From positions 3,571-31,458 of the forward strand of contig DQIG01000344.1 in assembly GCA_003525885.1 (NCBI GenBank): a DNA stretch of 27,888 bases, in the 5' to 3' direction. Position numbers and translations under genes: made by a program. Of this stretch, positions 13,821 to 21,210 are shown in pieces (the first letter of the stretch is position 1; every line of letters begins with the position of its first letter). Below the pieces are notes generated by a model. That model was not told where the DNA came from. It ran no database searches and was given only the letters and a program-made list of their open reading frames with translations. The stretch comes from Stenotrophomonas sp. GTDB lineage: Bacteria; Pseudomonadota; Gammaproteobacteria; Xanthomonadales; Xanthomonadaceae.

Positions 13821-14681
13821 ATGATTCGAAGCATGACCGCCTATGCCGGCGGCGAGCGGGTCACCCCGTGGGGCACGCTGGGCTGCGAGCTGCGCTCGGT
13901 CAACCACCGCTTCCTGGAGGTGGGCACCCGCCTGCCCGAGGAACTGCGGGCGCTCGAACCGCAGCTGCGCGAGCGCATTGCCGCGCGCCTGAGCCGTGGC
14001 AAGCTGGATCTGGTGATGCGCCTGCGCGCGCCGGAAGCGGCGGCCAACCTGCAGGTGGACGAAGCCCTGCTGGGCCAGCTGGGCCGCCTGGCGCATCGCC
14101 TGACCTCCGATTTCCCCAACCTGCAGGTCAGCTTCACCGACCTGCTGCAGCTGCCGGGCGTGACCCGCGGCGAAGCCACCGATGCCGCCGCCCTGCAGGT
14201 CGAGGCATTGGCGCTGCTGGACCAGGTGCTGGACGGCTTCGTCGAGGCTCGTGAGCGCGAAGGCAGCAAGTTGTCGACCGCCATCAGTGAACGCGTGGAC
14301 GGCATCGAACGCATCGCCACTGAAGTTCGCACGCTGATTCCGGCCATTCGCGACGGCCAGCGCGCCAAGCTGGCCGCGCGCCTGGCCGATCTGCCGCACC
14401 CGGTCGACCCTGGTCGCGCCGAGCAGGAACTGGTGCTGTGGCTGCAGAAGCTGGACGTGGATGAAGAGCTGGACCGTCTTGGCAGCCATATCGTCGAGAT
14501 CCGCCGCGTGCTCAAGCAGCGCGAGCCGGTCGGTCGTCGCCTGGACTTCCTGCTGCAGGAGTTCAACCGCGAAGCCAACACGCTGGGCTCGAAGTCGGTG
14601 GACAGCCGTACGTCCAATGCTGCGGTGGAGCTGAAGGTGCTGATCGACCAGATCCGCGAACAGGTGCAGAACATCGAGTGA
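13821..14681 (+). CDS. yicC: YicC family endoribonuclease
   Basis: This 286-residue cytoplasmic protein starts with IRSMTAYAGGE and CELRSVNHRFLEV, the N-terminal YicC signature. After a helical middle it ends with the DUF1732 region: HIVEIRRVLKQREPVGRRLDFL, QEFNREANTLGSKS and a final VELKVLIDQIREQVQNIE with conserved acidic residues. Characterised YicC proteins are metal-dependent endoribonucleases involved in stress and small-RNA turnover. The ATG at 13821 fits. In many gammaproteobacteria yicC is followed directly by gmk. Here the selenium/formate block separates them. A terminator-like hairpin follows 23 bases downstream. Confidence 0.92.
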   Translation: MIRSMTAYAGGERVTPWGTLGCELRSVNHRFLEVGTRLPEELRALEPQLRERIAARLSRGKLDLVMRLRAPEAAANLQVDEALLGQLGRLAHRLTSDFPNLQVSFTDLLQLPGVTRGEATDAAALQVEALALLDQVLDGFVEAREREGSKLSTAISERVDGIERIATEVRTLIPAIRDGQRAKLAARLADLPHPVDPGRAEQELVLWLQKLDVDEELDRLGSHIVEIRRVLKQREPVGRRLDFLLQEFNREANTLGSKSVDSRTSNAAVELKVLIDQIREQVQNIE

Positions 14682-14704
14682 TGTTGCATCCAGCGATACA
14701 GCAG

Positions 14705-14731
14705 GGGCGCCTTCGGGCGCCCTTGTCGTTT
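14705..14731 (+). terminator. UUCG hairpin, probable terminator between convergent yicC and selD
   Basis: GGGCGCC, loop TTCG, GGCGCCC (14705-14722) is followed by TTGTCGTTT. A 7-bp GC stem with a stable UUCG loop and a T-rich tail fits a rho-independent terminator for yicC. The stem also folds from the other strand and could serve selD, which ends 17 bases further on. Confidence 0.7.
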
Positions 14732-14738
14732 CAGCGCA

Positions 14739-15818
14739 TCAGCGCACGCTGACGCCCGGCGCGCCTTCGCCCAATCGCCCCACCACGGCCGCCTGGCCGA
14801 ACCCCGCGTCGTGGAAGCAGGCCAGCACCGCATCCACCGCTTCCGGGGCGCAGGACACCAGCAGGCCGCCGCTGGTCTGCGGGTCGGTCAGCAGTGGCTG
14901 CCAGTGGGCGGCCAAGCCTTCGGCGAAGCGCACCTCGGTGCCATAGGAAGCCCAGTTGCGGTTGGAGGCGCCGGTCACGCAGCCACGCTGCAGCAGCTCC
15001 AGCGTCTGCGGCAGCAGCGGGACATGCGCGCTGTCCACTTCGGCGGCAACACCGCTGGCACGGCACACTTCCAGCAGGTGGCCGAGCAGGCCGAAGCCGG
15101 TGACGTCGGTCATGGCATGCACGCCGTCCAGCGCGGCCAGGGGTATGCCCACGGTATTCAGGCGGGTGGTTGACTCGATCATCTGCCGGTAGCCCTCGGC
15201 ATCCAGCACCTCCTTCTTCAGCGCCGACGAATACACGCCCACGCCCAACGGCTTGCCCAGCACCAGCACGTCGCCGGCGCGGGCATCGGCATTGCGCTTG
15301 AGCCGCTTCGGATCGAGCACGCCGATCGCAGCCAGGCCGTAGATGGGTTCCACCGAATCGATGCTGTGGCCGCCGGCCACCACGATGCCGGCATCAGCGC
15401 AGGCGCGTTCGCCGCCCAGCAGGATGCCGCGGATGGTGTCTTGTGGCAGCGTATTGATCGGCATGCCGACGATGGCCAGTGCGAACAGTGGGCGCGCGCC
15501 CATCGCATACAGGTCCGACAGCGCGTTGGTGGCGGCGATGCGGCCGAAGTCGAACGGGTCGTCGACGATGGGCATGAAGAAATCGGTGGTGGCGACGATT
15601 GCCTGGCGATCATCGAGTCGGTACACCGCGGCGTCGTCGCTGGTCTCGCGACCGACCAGCAGCTCAGCCGGTGCCGGAAGCGCCGGAACGCCGCGCAGCA
15701 GTTCGCTCAGCACGCCCGGCGCGATCTTGCAGCCGCAGCCGCCACCGTGTGCCAGCGAGGTCAGTCGTTGCGGGGCATCGGCCGTTGAAGGGGCGGGGGA
15801 CTGCGCGTGCGTGGCCAT
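14739..15818 (-). CDS. selD: Selenide, water dikinase (selenophosphate synthetase)
   Basis: SelD makes selenophosphate from selenide and ATP, the selenium donor for SelA. The 359-residue product has the catalytic GGGCGCKIAPG motif with C28, C30 and K31. These correspond to C17, C19 and K20 of the E. coli enzyme, so it is the cysteine and not the selenocysteine form. Later motifs are SDDAAVYRL, ATNALSDLYAMGA, the GGHSIDS loop, KPLGVGVYSSALKK, MTDVTGFGLLGHLLEV and TDPQTSGGLLVSC. The ATG at 15818 has AGGAG about 9 bases upstream. It starts 26 bases after the 3' end of the tRNA-Sec gene and is the last gene of the block, converging on yicC. Confidence 0.95.
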   Translation of the reverse strand: MATHAQSPAPSTADAPQRLTSLAHGGGCGCKIAPGVLSELLRGVPALPAPAELLVGRETSDDAAVYRLDDRQAIVATTDFFMPIVDDPFDFGRIAATNALSDLYAMGARPLFALAIVGMPINTLPQDTIRGILLGGERACADAGIVVAGGHSIDSVEPIYGLAAIGVLDPKRLKRNADARAGDVLVLGKPLGVGVYSSALKKEVLDAEGYRQMIESTTRLNTVGIPLAALDGVHAMTDVTGFGLLGHLLEVCRASGVAAEVDSAHVPLLPQTLELLQRGCVTGASNRNWASYGTEVRFAEGLAAHWQPLLTDPQTSGGLLVSCAPEAVDAVLACFHDAGFGQAAVVGRLGEGAPGVSVR

Positions 15819-15844
15819 GCCGACATCTCCTGCGGAAACACGAA

Positions 15845-15940
15845 TGGCGGAAGGCAGCAGGAGTCGAACCTACCAGGGGACGATCGACGCCCCCTACTGG
15901 GTTTGAAGCCCAGCCGCATGCCCGGATGCGCATGCCTTCC
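15845..15940 (-). tRNA. selC: tRNA-Sec, anticodon UCA
   Basis: The 96-base minus-strand gene runs from GGAAGGCA at 15940 to the encoded CCA at 15845. The acceptor stem has 8 pairs (GGAAGGCA with TGCCTTCC), followed by discriminator G. The anticodon loop CTTCAAA holds TCA at 15906-15904, between GGG and CCC. A long variable arm (GGGGGCG/CGTCCCC type) and the T-loop TTCGACT are present. The long acceptor stem and variable arm are diagnostic of bacterial tRNA-Sec, and the sequence follows E. coli selC closely in the anticodon and T arms. It sits between selB (24 bases away) and selD (26 bases away) on the same strand, so it is probably released from a common transcript. Confidence 0.97.
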
Positions 15941-15964
15941 GAAAGTACGGCGGTACCGGTGGGC

Positions 15965-17896
15965 TCAGTCGCGGGCCGCGTTCCACTGCAGGTCGCCGCG
16001 CGGCCGATGCTGGTCACCGACGCGTCGAGTGTAGCCAACGCGATTGAAGAACTCCAAGATCTGGATGCTGCGTTTGCGGCCCAGGCCGATGGCATCGCGG
16101 AAGGCCGCTGCGTCCACCGTGCCGCTGGCCTGTGACAGCTGCGCGACGATCGCGGCGAGTTCGGCAATGCGGGCCGGTGCATAGAACAGGTCCGGTACCA
16201 CCTGGAACAGTTCGCCACGCGCGGCGGCGCGGCGCAGCACCGCCCGAACCTCGTCTTCGGCCAGGCCGATCTCGGCGGCCAGAGTGCGCACCCATGGCGG
16301 ATCGAAGCCACCGGCATGCAGCTGCGGAAGCACGCGTTCCAGCAGCAGGCGTTCACGCTCCGGTGGTGCATGGTCATGGCCGGGCAGGCGCCACCAGGCG
16401 CCCGCGCGCTGCAGCGTGCCGTCGGCGAGCAGGTCCTGCAGCAGGGAATTCCAGAGGCTCGCCGCAACCGCGGGCAGGGTGCTGCGCTGCAGGCGCCCGC
16501 TGTCGACACCAGGTTCGTCGGGGCGTCGCTCATGCCAGCTGCGTAGAGAGGCGATTACCTGCTCGCGCAGTGCCTGCCAGTGCGAGGCGAGGATGACCAC
16601 CGTGTCTTCGCGGGTGACGATGCGCTGTGTGTCTGCAGGAAGATCGATCCGGTCGGCGGCGCGCCGGCAGTAGCGTTGCAGCGCGGCCATGGGTATGCCG
16701 AAGGGAGCCTGTCGCAATAGCGGACCGATTCCGGCCCCCGCAGCCAGTTGCTCAAGTGCTTCCAGCCATGCGAGCCGTGCCGGGCTGCGCCGGCGCCGCT
16801 GCGGCGGGTCCGGGTCCAGCACGATGCCACCGCCCAGCGTGCGGGTCGCTGCTGAATCACGGGCGATGAAGCGATCACCACACATCGCACAGACCGGTAC
16901 ATCGAAGACCAGCTGCACGAGCTGTCCGTTGCCGTGATCGTCGTCCTCCAGCAGTACCACATGGGCCTGCCGGTGCATCGTGCCCCAGTGGACGTGCAGC
17001 GGCGCCCAGTCGCGCAACGGTGCGGCCAGCGCGGAAAGCCGCAGCCGCACGTCGATGCGGGTGGTCGCCAGCAGGGCGCGCGGGTCGGCGATCCAGTCGC
17101 CACGGTGGATGTCGTCGCGCGCGATGGCAGCCAGGTTCAACGCGCAGCGCTGGCCGGCCATGGCGCGGTCGCTGGCCCGGTTCTGCGCGTGGATGCTGCG
17201 CACGCGTACGTCGGTGGCGGCGGGCATCAGCTGCAGGTGGTCGCCAACCGTGGCGACGCCGCCATGCACCGCGCCGGTCACCAGCGTGCCGTGGCCGGCC
17301 AGCGAGAACACGCGATCCACCGGCATGCGGAACAGCTCGCTGCGCGGCTCGTCCCGGCGCGCGTTGGCATCCCCTGCGGCCCAGGCATGCAGGTGGGCGC
17401 GCAATGCGTTGATGCCGGCATCATCGGGTGAGGTGCTGTTGCAGGCGAATACAGGGGAATCCTGCAGCGGCGTTCCGGCCAGCAGAGCGGCGATCTCGAT
17501 CTCGACCCGGGCGACGCGCGCGGCGTCCACGCGGTCGATCTTGGTCAGGGCGACCGCACCGCGATCCACGCCCAGCAATTGCAGGATCGCCAGGTGCTCG
17601 CGGGTCTGCGGCATCACGCCGTCGTCGGCGGCGATCACCAGCAGGGCAACATCGATGCCGGTGGCGCCGGCCACCATCGTATGCACGAAGCGCTCATGGC
17701 CCGGCACGTCGACGAAGCCCAACGTCGACTCGGCATTCCCGTCGCCCGTGCTTTTCACAGGGACATAGGCATAGCCCAGTTCGATGGAGATGCCGCGCGT
17801 GCGCTCTTCCTGCAGGCGATCGGTTTCGATGCCGGTCAGCGCCCGCACCAGGCGTGTCTTGCCATGGTCGATATGCCCGGCGGTACCGACGATCAT
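15965..17896 (-). CDS. selB: Selenocysteine-specific elongation factor SelB
   Basis: SelB is the GTPase that delivers Sec-tRNA-Sec to UGA codons marked by a SECIS hairpin. The 643-residue product begins MIVGTAGHIDHGKT, with the P-loop at residues 4-14, then TRGISIELGYA (switch I), DVPGHERFVHTMVAG (switch II) and the TKID guanine motif, followed by two beta-barrel domains. The C-terminal 270 or so residues are helical winged-helix repeats ending in GRKRSIQILEFFNRVGYTRR, the SECIS-binding end in the family. ATG 17896 is chosen because it overlaps the selA stop (ATGA) and gives the family N-terminus. An in-frame ATG at 17914 would add MEHAAG. It is slightly longer than the E. coli protein. Confidence 0.95.
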   Translation of the reverse strand: MIVGTAGHIDHGKTRLVRALTGIETDRLQEERTRGISIELGYAYVPVKSTGDGNAESTLGFVDVPGHERFVHTMVAGATGIDVALLVIAADDGVMPQTREHLAILQLLGVDRGAVALTKIDRVDAARVARVEIEIAALLAGTPLQDSPVFACNSTSPDDAGINALRAHLHAWAAGDANARRDEPRSELFRMPVDRVFSLAGHGTLVTGAVHGGVATVGDHLQLMPAATDVRVRSIHAQNRASDRAMAGQRCALNLAAIARDDIHRGDWIADPRALLATTRIDVRLRLSALAAPLRDWAPLHVHWGTMHRQAHVVLLEDDDHGNGQLVQLVFDVPVCAMCGDRFIARDSAATRTLGGGIVLDPDPPQRRRRSPARLAWLEALEQLAAGAGIGPLLRQAPFGIPMAALQRYCRRAADRIDLPADTQRIVTREDTVVILASHWQALREQVIASLRSWHERRPDEPGVDSGRLQRSTLPAVAASLWNSLLQDLLADGTLQRAGAWWRLPGHDHAPPERERLLLERVLPQLHAGGFDPPWVRTLAAEIGLAEDEVRAVLRRAAARGELFQVVPDLFYAPARIAELAAIVAQLSQASGTVDAAAFRDAIGLGRKRSIQILEFFNRVGYTRRVGDQHRPRGDLQWNAARD

Positions 17897-19317
17897 GCCT
17901 GCAGCGTGCTCCATTGGGCCAGGAACGCCGCTTCATCTGCAGGTTCCAGGCAGCGCAGGTCAAGCCACAGTGCGTCATCGGCGATGCGGCCCAGCACCGG
18001 CCGTGGCAGCTGCCGCAGGCGTTTGGCCAAGCGGTCCAGTCCGCCACGGTGCGCAGTGGTGATGCGCAGACCGGCACTGCCGAGCTGCGCCCGCGGCTGT
18101 GCACCGCTGCCGATCTGGCTGTGCATCGATGCCCGTTCAAGCGTGTAGCCGGTCGCCAGCGCGGAACGCATCGGCTGCAGCAGGCGCTGGGCCTGCGCAT
18201 CAATGTCATCCTGCGCTCGCGAGAGCGTACGCAGTGTCGGCAGCCGCTGTGCCAGCAGTTCCGGCTCGCGGTACAGGGCCAGCACCGCTTCCAGCGCAGC
18301 CAGGCCCATCTTGTCCATGCGCAGCGCACGCTTGAGCGGATTGCGGTTGATCCGTGCGATCAGGTCGGCGCGGCCGGCGACGATGCCGGCCTGTGGCCCG
18401 CCCAGCAGCTTGTCGCCACTGAACGAGACCAGATCGGCGCCGGCCGCCAGTGTTTCCTGCACGGTCGGCTCGTGTGGCAGGCCGAAAGCCGCCAGGTCGC
18501 ACAGGCTGCCACTGCCCAGGTCCACCACCAGCGGCAGGCCATGGTCGTGCGCGATGGCCGCCATTGCAGCGGTGTCAACCTTGGCGGTGAAGCCGGTGAT
18601 CGCGTAGTTGCTGGCATGCACTTCCATCAGCAGCGCAGTGCGGGTGCCGATGGCATGGGTGAAATCGGCCGGGTGGGTGCGGTTGGTGGTACCCACTTCC
18701 AGCAGTCGCGCGCCGGCGCTGCGCATCACATCGGGGATGCGGAAGGCGCCGCCGATCTCCACCAGCTCGCCGCGTGAGACGACCACCTCGCGGCGGTTGG
18801 CCAGGCTGTTGAGCAGCAGCAGGACCGCCGCTGCATTGTTGTTGACCACGGTGGCGGCTTCGGCGCCGGTCAGCTCGCAGACCAGCGCCTGCACCCGTGC
18901 ATCGCGGTCGCCGCGGCGGCCTCGGGTGATGTCGAATTCCAGATCGACCGGCGCGGTCATCGCGCGGGTGACCGCCTGTACGGCGGCATCAGGCAACAGC
19001 GCGCGGCCCAGGTTGGTGTGCAGCACGGTGCCGGTCAGGTTGAATATCGGCTGCAGGTCCAGCCGTGCATCGGCGGCAAGGGCGGCGTCGAGCGCCGCGA
19101 CCAGAGCCGGGCCTTCAATCGCCTGTTGCAACTGTTCGGCCGAGAGCTGTGCGGCACTGATACGCTCACGCAGCGCCTGCAGATGTACGCGCAGCAGCTG
19201 GGTGATTCGGCTGCGACCGTGGACGTCAATCAGTGGCGACAAGGCCGGCAGGCGCAGCAGCCGGTCCAGCGAGGGCAGGGCAGCGGCCGATGCCGGGGTG
19301 GGGGACGTGCGTGGCAT
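17893..19317 (-). CDS. selA: L-seryl-tRNA(Sec) selenium transferase
   Basis: SelA is a PLP enzyme that converts Ser-tRNA-Sec to Sec-tRNA-Sec using selenophosphate. The 474-residue product has the N-terminal LPSLDRLLRLP segment, INLTGTVLHTNLGRALL-like reading (here FNLTGTVLHTNLGRALL), the NNNAAAVLLLL loop, SRGELVEIGGAFRIPDVM, VGTTNRTH, and the PLP lysine K303 in SFSGDKLLGGPQAG, matching K295 of E. coli. The RNPLKRALRMDKM segment follows. The ATG at 19317 lies 3 bases after the fdhE stop, and the gene overlaps selB by 4 bases, so fdhE-selA-selB is one translation-coupled string. No SECIS-like element is seen upstream of selA. Confidence 0.95.
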   Translation of the reverse strand: MPRTSPTPASAAALPSLDRLLRLPALSPLIDVHGRSRITQLLRVHLQALRERISAAQLSAEQLQQAIEGPALVAALDAALAADARLDLQPIFNLTGTVLHTNLGRALLPDAAVQAVTRAMTAPVDLEFDITRGRRGDRDARVQALVCELTGAEAATVVNNNAAAVLLLLNSLANRREVVVSRGELVEIGGAFRIPDVMRSAGARLLEVGTTNRTHPADFTHAIGTRTALLMEVHASNYAITGFTAKVDTAAMAAIAHDHGLPLVVDLGSGSLCDLAAFGLPHEPTVQETLAAGADLVSFSGDKLLGGPQAGIVAGRADLIARINRNPLKRALRMDKMGLAALEAVLALYREPELLAQRLPTLRTLSRAQDDIDAQAQRLLQPMRSALATGYTLERASMHSQIGSGAQPRAQLGSAGLRITTAHRGGLDRLAKRLRQLPRPVLGRIADDALWLDLRCLEPADEAAFLAQWSTLQA

Positions 19318-19320
19318 CGT

Positions 19321-20304
19321 TCAGTCGCTGTCGGATTGCCACAGCAGTGGATTCTGGCTGGCGCGCGCGTAGCCCTCCTCGCCCAGCAGCAGGTCCAGGG
19401 CCAGTGTGCCGAGGTCATCGGCCACCGGTTCCAGTGACGGGTCCTTTTCCAGGTACAGGATCTTGCGGTAACTGTGGCAGTGGTCGCAGGTCTCGGCACG
19501 CACCGCGCTGTCACGCACTGCCTTGCCGGCGTCGCCATCCACATCGGCCAGGGCGCGGTAGGCGATGTCCTTGCCGGCGGCACCACACTGGCTGCACTGC
19601 ACGCGCACGTAGTGCCACTGGCAAGCGCACAGCGAACACGCCAGGTAGCGGTAAGAGGCATAGGGTGGGCGCGCCTGCACCACGCTGGTCACCGGCAGGG
19701 TGCCGCACAGCGGGCACAGCCCTGGCGCATCGGCCAGCGGTTTCAGGTCGGTCGGGCGGAAGCTGGCGGCGAGTACTGCCCAGTACACCTGCAGTGCATT
19801 CATCACCAGCAGCGCCGCGACCGCGTCCACCGAGGGCGCGTCGTCGCGCTCCAGCACGGCATGGGCCTGCGCATCCAGCCAGGCATCGTCGCCAGCGGCA
19901 ACGCGCAGCAGTTCCTGCCGCGTTTCCACCGGCAGCCCGGCTTCATCGGCGCAGTGTTGGCACAGCGCGCGCAGCCAGTCGCGCCAGCGTCCATCCAGAT
20001 GAAGCGTATTGGCCGGCCGCAACGGCATGCCTGCACTGGCGGCCGCACTCGACTGCTGCGCGCGCGCCTGAACCTGCAGCGCTTCGCGCTGCTGCGGTGT
20101 CAGGTCGTCCAGCAGCGCCTGCTGTGCATCTGCCAACGCCGCCAGCAGCTGCAGGTAGCCGCCGATGGCACTGTGCGCGGCCAGGCTGCGCAGGCGTGCC
20201 GCGCGTGCAACGAACAGTGACTCGGTATCGGGCAGGATGATGCGCGGCACGTCGCGCGAGGCGAGCGTCTCGATCTCACCGGGTTCAAGGATGCGTTGCG
20301 CCAT
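19321..20304 (-). CDS. fdhE: Formate dehydrogenase accessory protein FdhE
   Basis: FdhE is needed for assembly of active respiratory formate dehydrogenase. It is a cytoplasmic rubredoxin-like metal protein that interacts with the catalytic subunits. The 327-residue product starts MAQRILEPGEIETLASRD. Its C-terminal half contains four CxxC motifs: CPLC, CSLC, CSQC and CDHC, in the order expected for the family. The C-terminus reads LDLLLGEEGYARASQNPLLW. The chosen ATG is 20304. The frame stays open upstream to 20478, but this passes through a 19-bp palindrome and is not coding-like. The gene follows fdnI after a repeat-rich gap and precedes selA by 3 bases. In E. coli fdhE likewise follows fdoGHI. 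Confidence 0.93.
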   Translation of the reverse strand: MAQRILEPGEIETLASRDVPRIILPDTESLFVARAARLRSLAAHSAIGGYLQLLAALADAQQALLDDLTPQQREALQVQARAQQSSAAASAGMPLRPANTLHLDGRWRDWLRALCQHCADEAGLPVETRQELLRVAAGDDAWLDAQAHAVLERDDAPSVDAVAALLVMNALQVYWAVLAASFRPTDLKPLADAPGLCPLCGTLPVTSVVQARPPYASYRYLACSLCACQWHYVRVQCSQCGAAGKDIAYRALADVDGDAGKAVRDSAVRAETCDHCHSYRKILYLEKDPSLEPVADDLGTLALDLLLGEEGYARASQNPLLWQSDSD

Positions 20305-20388
20305 GCAGGGCCAGCCAGAAGAACCAGCCTCCATCCTCGCCGTTGTCGGCGCTGGCGTCCAGCGTGCTGCCGGCAATCTGAAATGGTT

Positions 20389-20429
20389 GGGGTCAGATCC
20401 GTTTTCCATAGGAAAACGGATCTGACCCC
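20389..20429. repeat. Perfect palindrome with 19-bp arms
   Basis: GGGGTCAGATCCGTTTTCC and its exact reverse complement are separated by the 3 bases ATA. As RNA this would be an extremely stable hairpin between fdnI and fdhE. Repeats with a GGGGTCAGA...TCTGACCCC outline are, as far as I recall, common in Xanthomonadaceae. There is no poly-U tail on the minus strand (CAACC follows), so simple intrinsic termination is unlikely. Confidence 0.85.
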
Positions 20430-20451
20430 ATCGGTTGTTGCCGTGTTCATC

Positions 20452-20482
20452 GTGTCGACCAAGGTCGACACCCACCAACAGC
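20452..20482 (-). repeat. Dispersed palindromic repeat (GTTGGTGGGTG type), copy 2
   Basis: Read on the minus strand it has the GCTGTTGGTGGGTG head and the palindrome GTGTCGACC-TT-GGTCGACAC. It is the partner of 6214-6245 with compensating changes: both arms changed from CCG/CGG to TCG/CGA, which keeps the stem paired. Confidence 0.65.
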
Positions 20483-20490
20483 AGCCCGCC

Positions 20491-20566
20491 CCGCCATCCC
20501 CCAGGAAGCCTGCTCTTGACGTTGACGTTGATCCGGCGGGTGCAGGGCCGCAGGCCCTGCCGCTAC
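20491..20566 (-). repeat. Composite intergenic repeat, copy B, GTAG-headed
   Basis: On the minus strand GTAG (20566-20563) and CG are followed by the hairpin GCAGGGCC-TGC-GGCCCTGC (20560-20542). Then come CACCCGCCG, CAACGTCAACGTCAA, and GGCTTCCTGGGGGA. The blocks match copy A at 5944-6021. The TAG of the GTAG is the stop codon of fdnI. Confidence 0.7.
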
Positions 20567-21210
20567 CCCTGTTCCCGACGCCCGCGCAGGATGTCCCGGA
20601 ACCATTGCCGGTGGTGCTTGTACGCCCACCCATAGGTCACCTTGCCCTGGGTCATCGCCCGCACCGAGCCCTTGATCCAGATCGCCGCATAGATGTGCAC
20701 CACGATCGCGCAGACCAGCACCCAGCCGAACAGCGCATGGGCAAGGACCGAGAAACGGATCAGCCCGATCGGGAAGAAGTGGCTGAAGTACTGCCGCCAG
20801 ATCACGAAGCCGGTCAGCAGCAGCGCCGACAGGCAACCGATGATGGCCCAGAACAGCAGCTTCTGGCCGGCGTTGAAGCGGCCCACCGGCGGCAGCTTCT
20901 CGTCCTCGTTGCGCAGCACATCGCGCATGCCGCGCATCCACGCGCGATCGTCCGCGCTGAGAAAGTTGTCACGCCACATCCGCAGCGCCAGCAGCGCAAA
21001 GCCCACCACCATCGCCAGGCCGACGAACGGGTGCAGGATGCGCGTCCACGGTCCGCCGCCGAACAGCTGGGTCAGCGGGAACAGGGCAGGGTGGAACAAC
21101 GCCAGCCCGGACAAGGCGGTCAGTACGAAGCAGATCGCCACGATCCAGTGGTTGATGCGGGTCGGCGCACGGTAGCGGATGATCTGGCGGGGGCGCGGGG
21201 CGCGGCTCAT
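20563..21210 (-). CDS. fdnI: Formate dehydrogenase cytochrome b556 (gamma) subunit
   Basis: This is the membrane anchor of formate dehydrogenase-N/O. It holds two b hemes and passes electrons from the beta subunit to quinone. The 215-residue product has four transmembrane helices, and the expected heme and quinone-site histidines are visible: H21 in RINHWIV, LHPFVG at the second helix, LAHALFGW at the third and VVHIYAAIWIKG at the fourth. The C-terminal HHRQWFRDIL is typical. The length equals E. coli FdnI (217). The ATG at 21210 overlaps the fdxH stop (ATGA). The stop codon is TAG at 20565-20563, contributed by the GTAG end of a palindromic repeat. Whether the complex corresponds to FDH-N or FDH-O cannot be resolved. 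Confidence 0.94.
   Translation of the reverse strand: MSRAPRPRQIIRYRAPTRINHWIVAICFVLTALSGLALFHPALFPLTQLFGGGPWTRILHPFVGLAMVVGFALLALRMWRDNFLSADDRAWMRGMRDVLRNEDEKLPPVGRFNAGQKLLFWAIIGCLSALLLTGFVIWRQYFSHFFPIGLIRFSVLAHALFGWVLVCAIVVHIYAAIWIKGSVRAMTQGKVTYGWAYKHHRQWFRDILRGRREQG

Noticed and set aside
15845..15940. Island integration site at selC, as in E. coli
   Set aside because: No integrase gene or duplicated tRNA end is present, and both sides are sel genes.
17897..17914. Earlier ATG for selB adding MEHAAG
   Set aside because: The ATG at 17896 gives the family N-terminus and the ATGA overlap seen at many other gene pairs here.
20285..20383. Short minus-strand frame ending DGGWFFWLALHGATHP just before fdhE
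   Set aside because: It looks slightly coding-like but has no start codon after the in-frame TGA in the palindrome. It may be a remnant, but this cannot be supported.
20305..20478. Longer fdhE reading through the palindrome
   Set aside because: The extension translates repeat sequence. FdhE proteins start near MAQRILEPGE.
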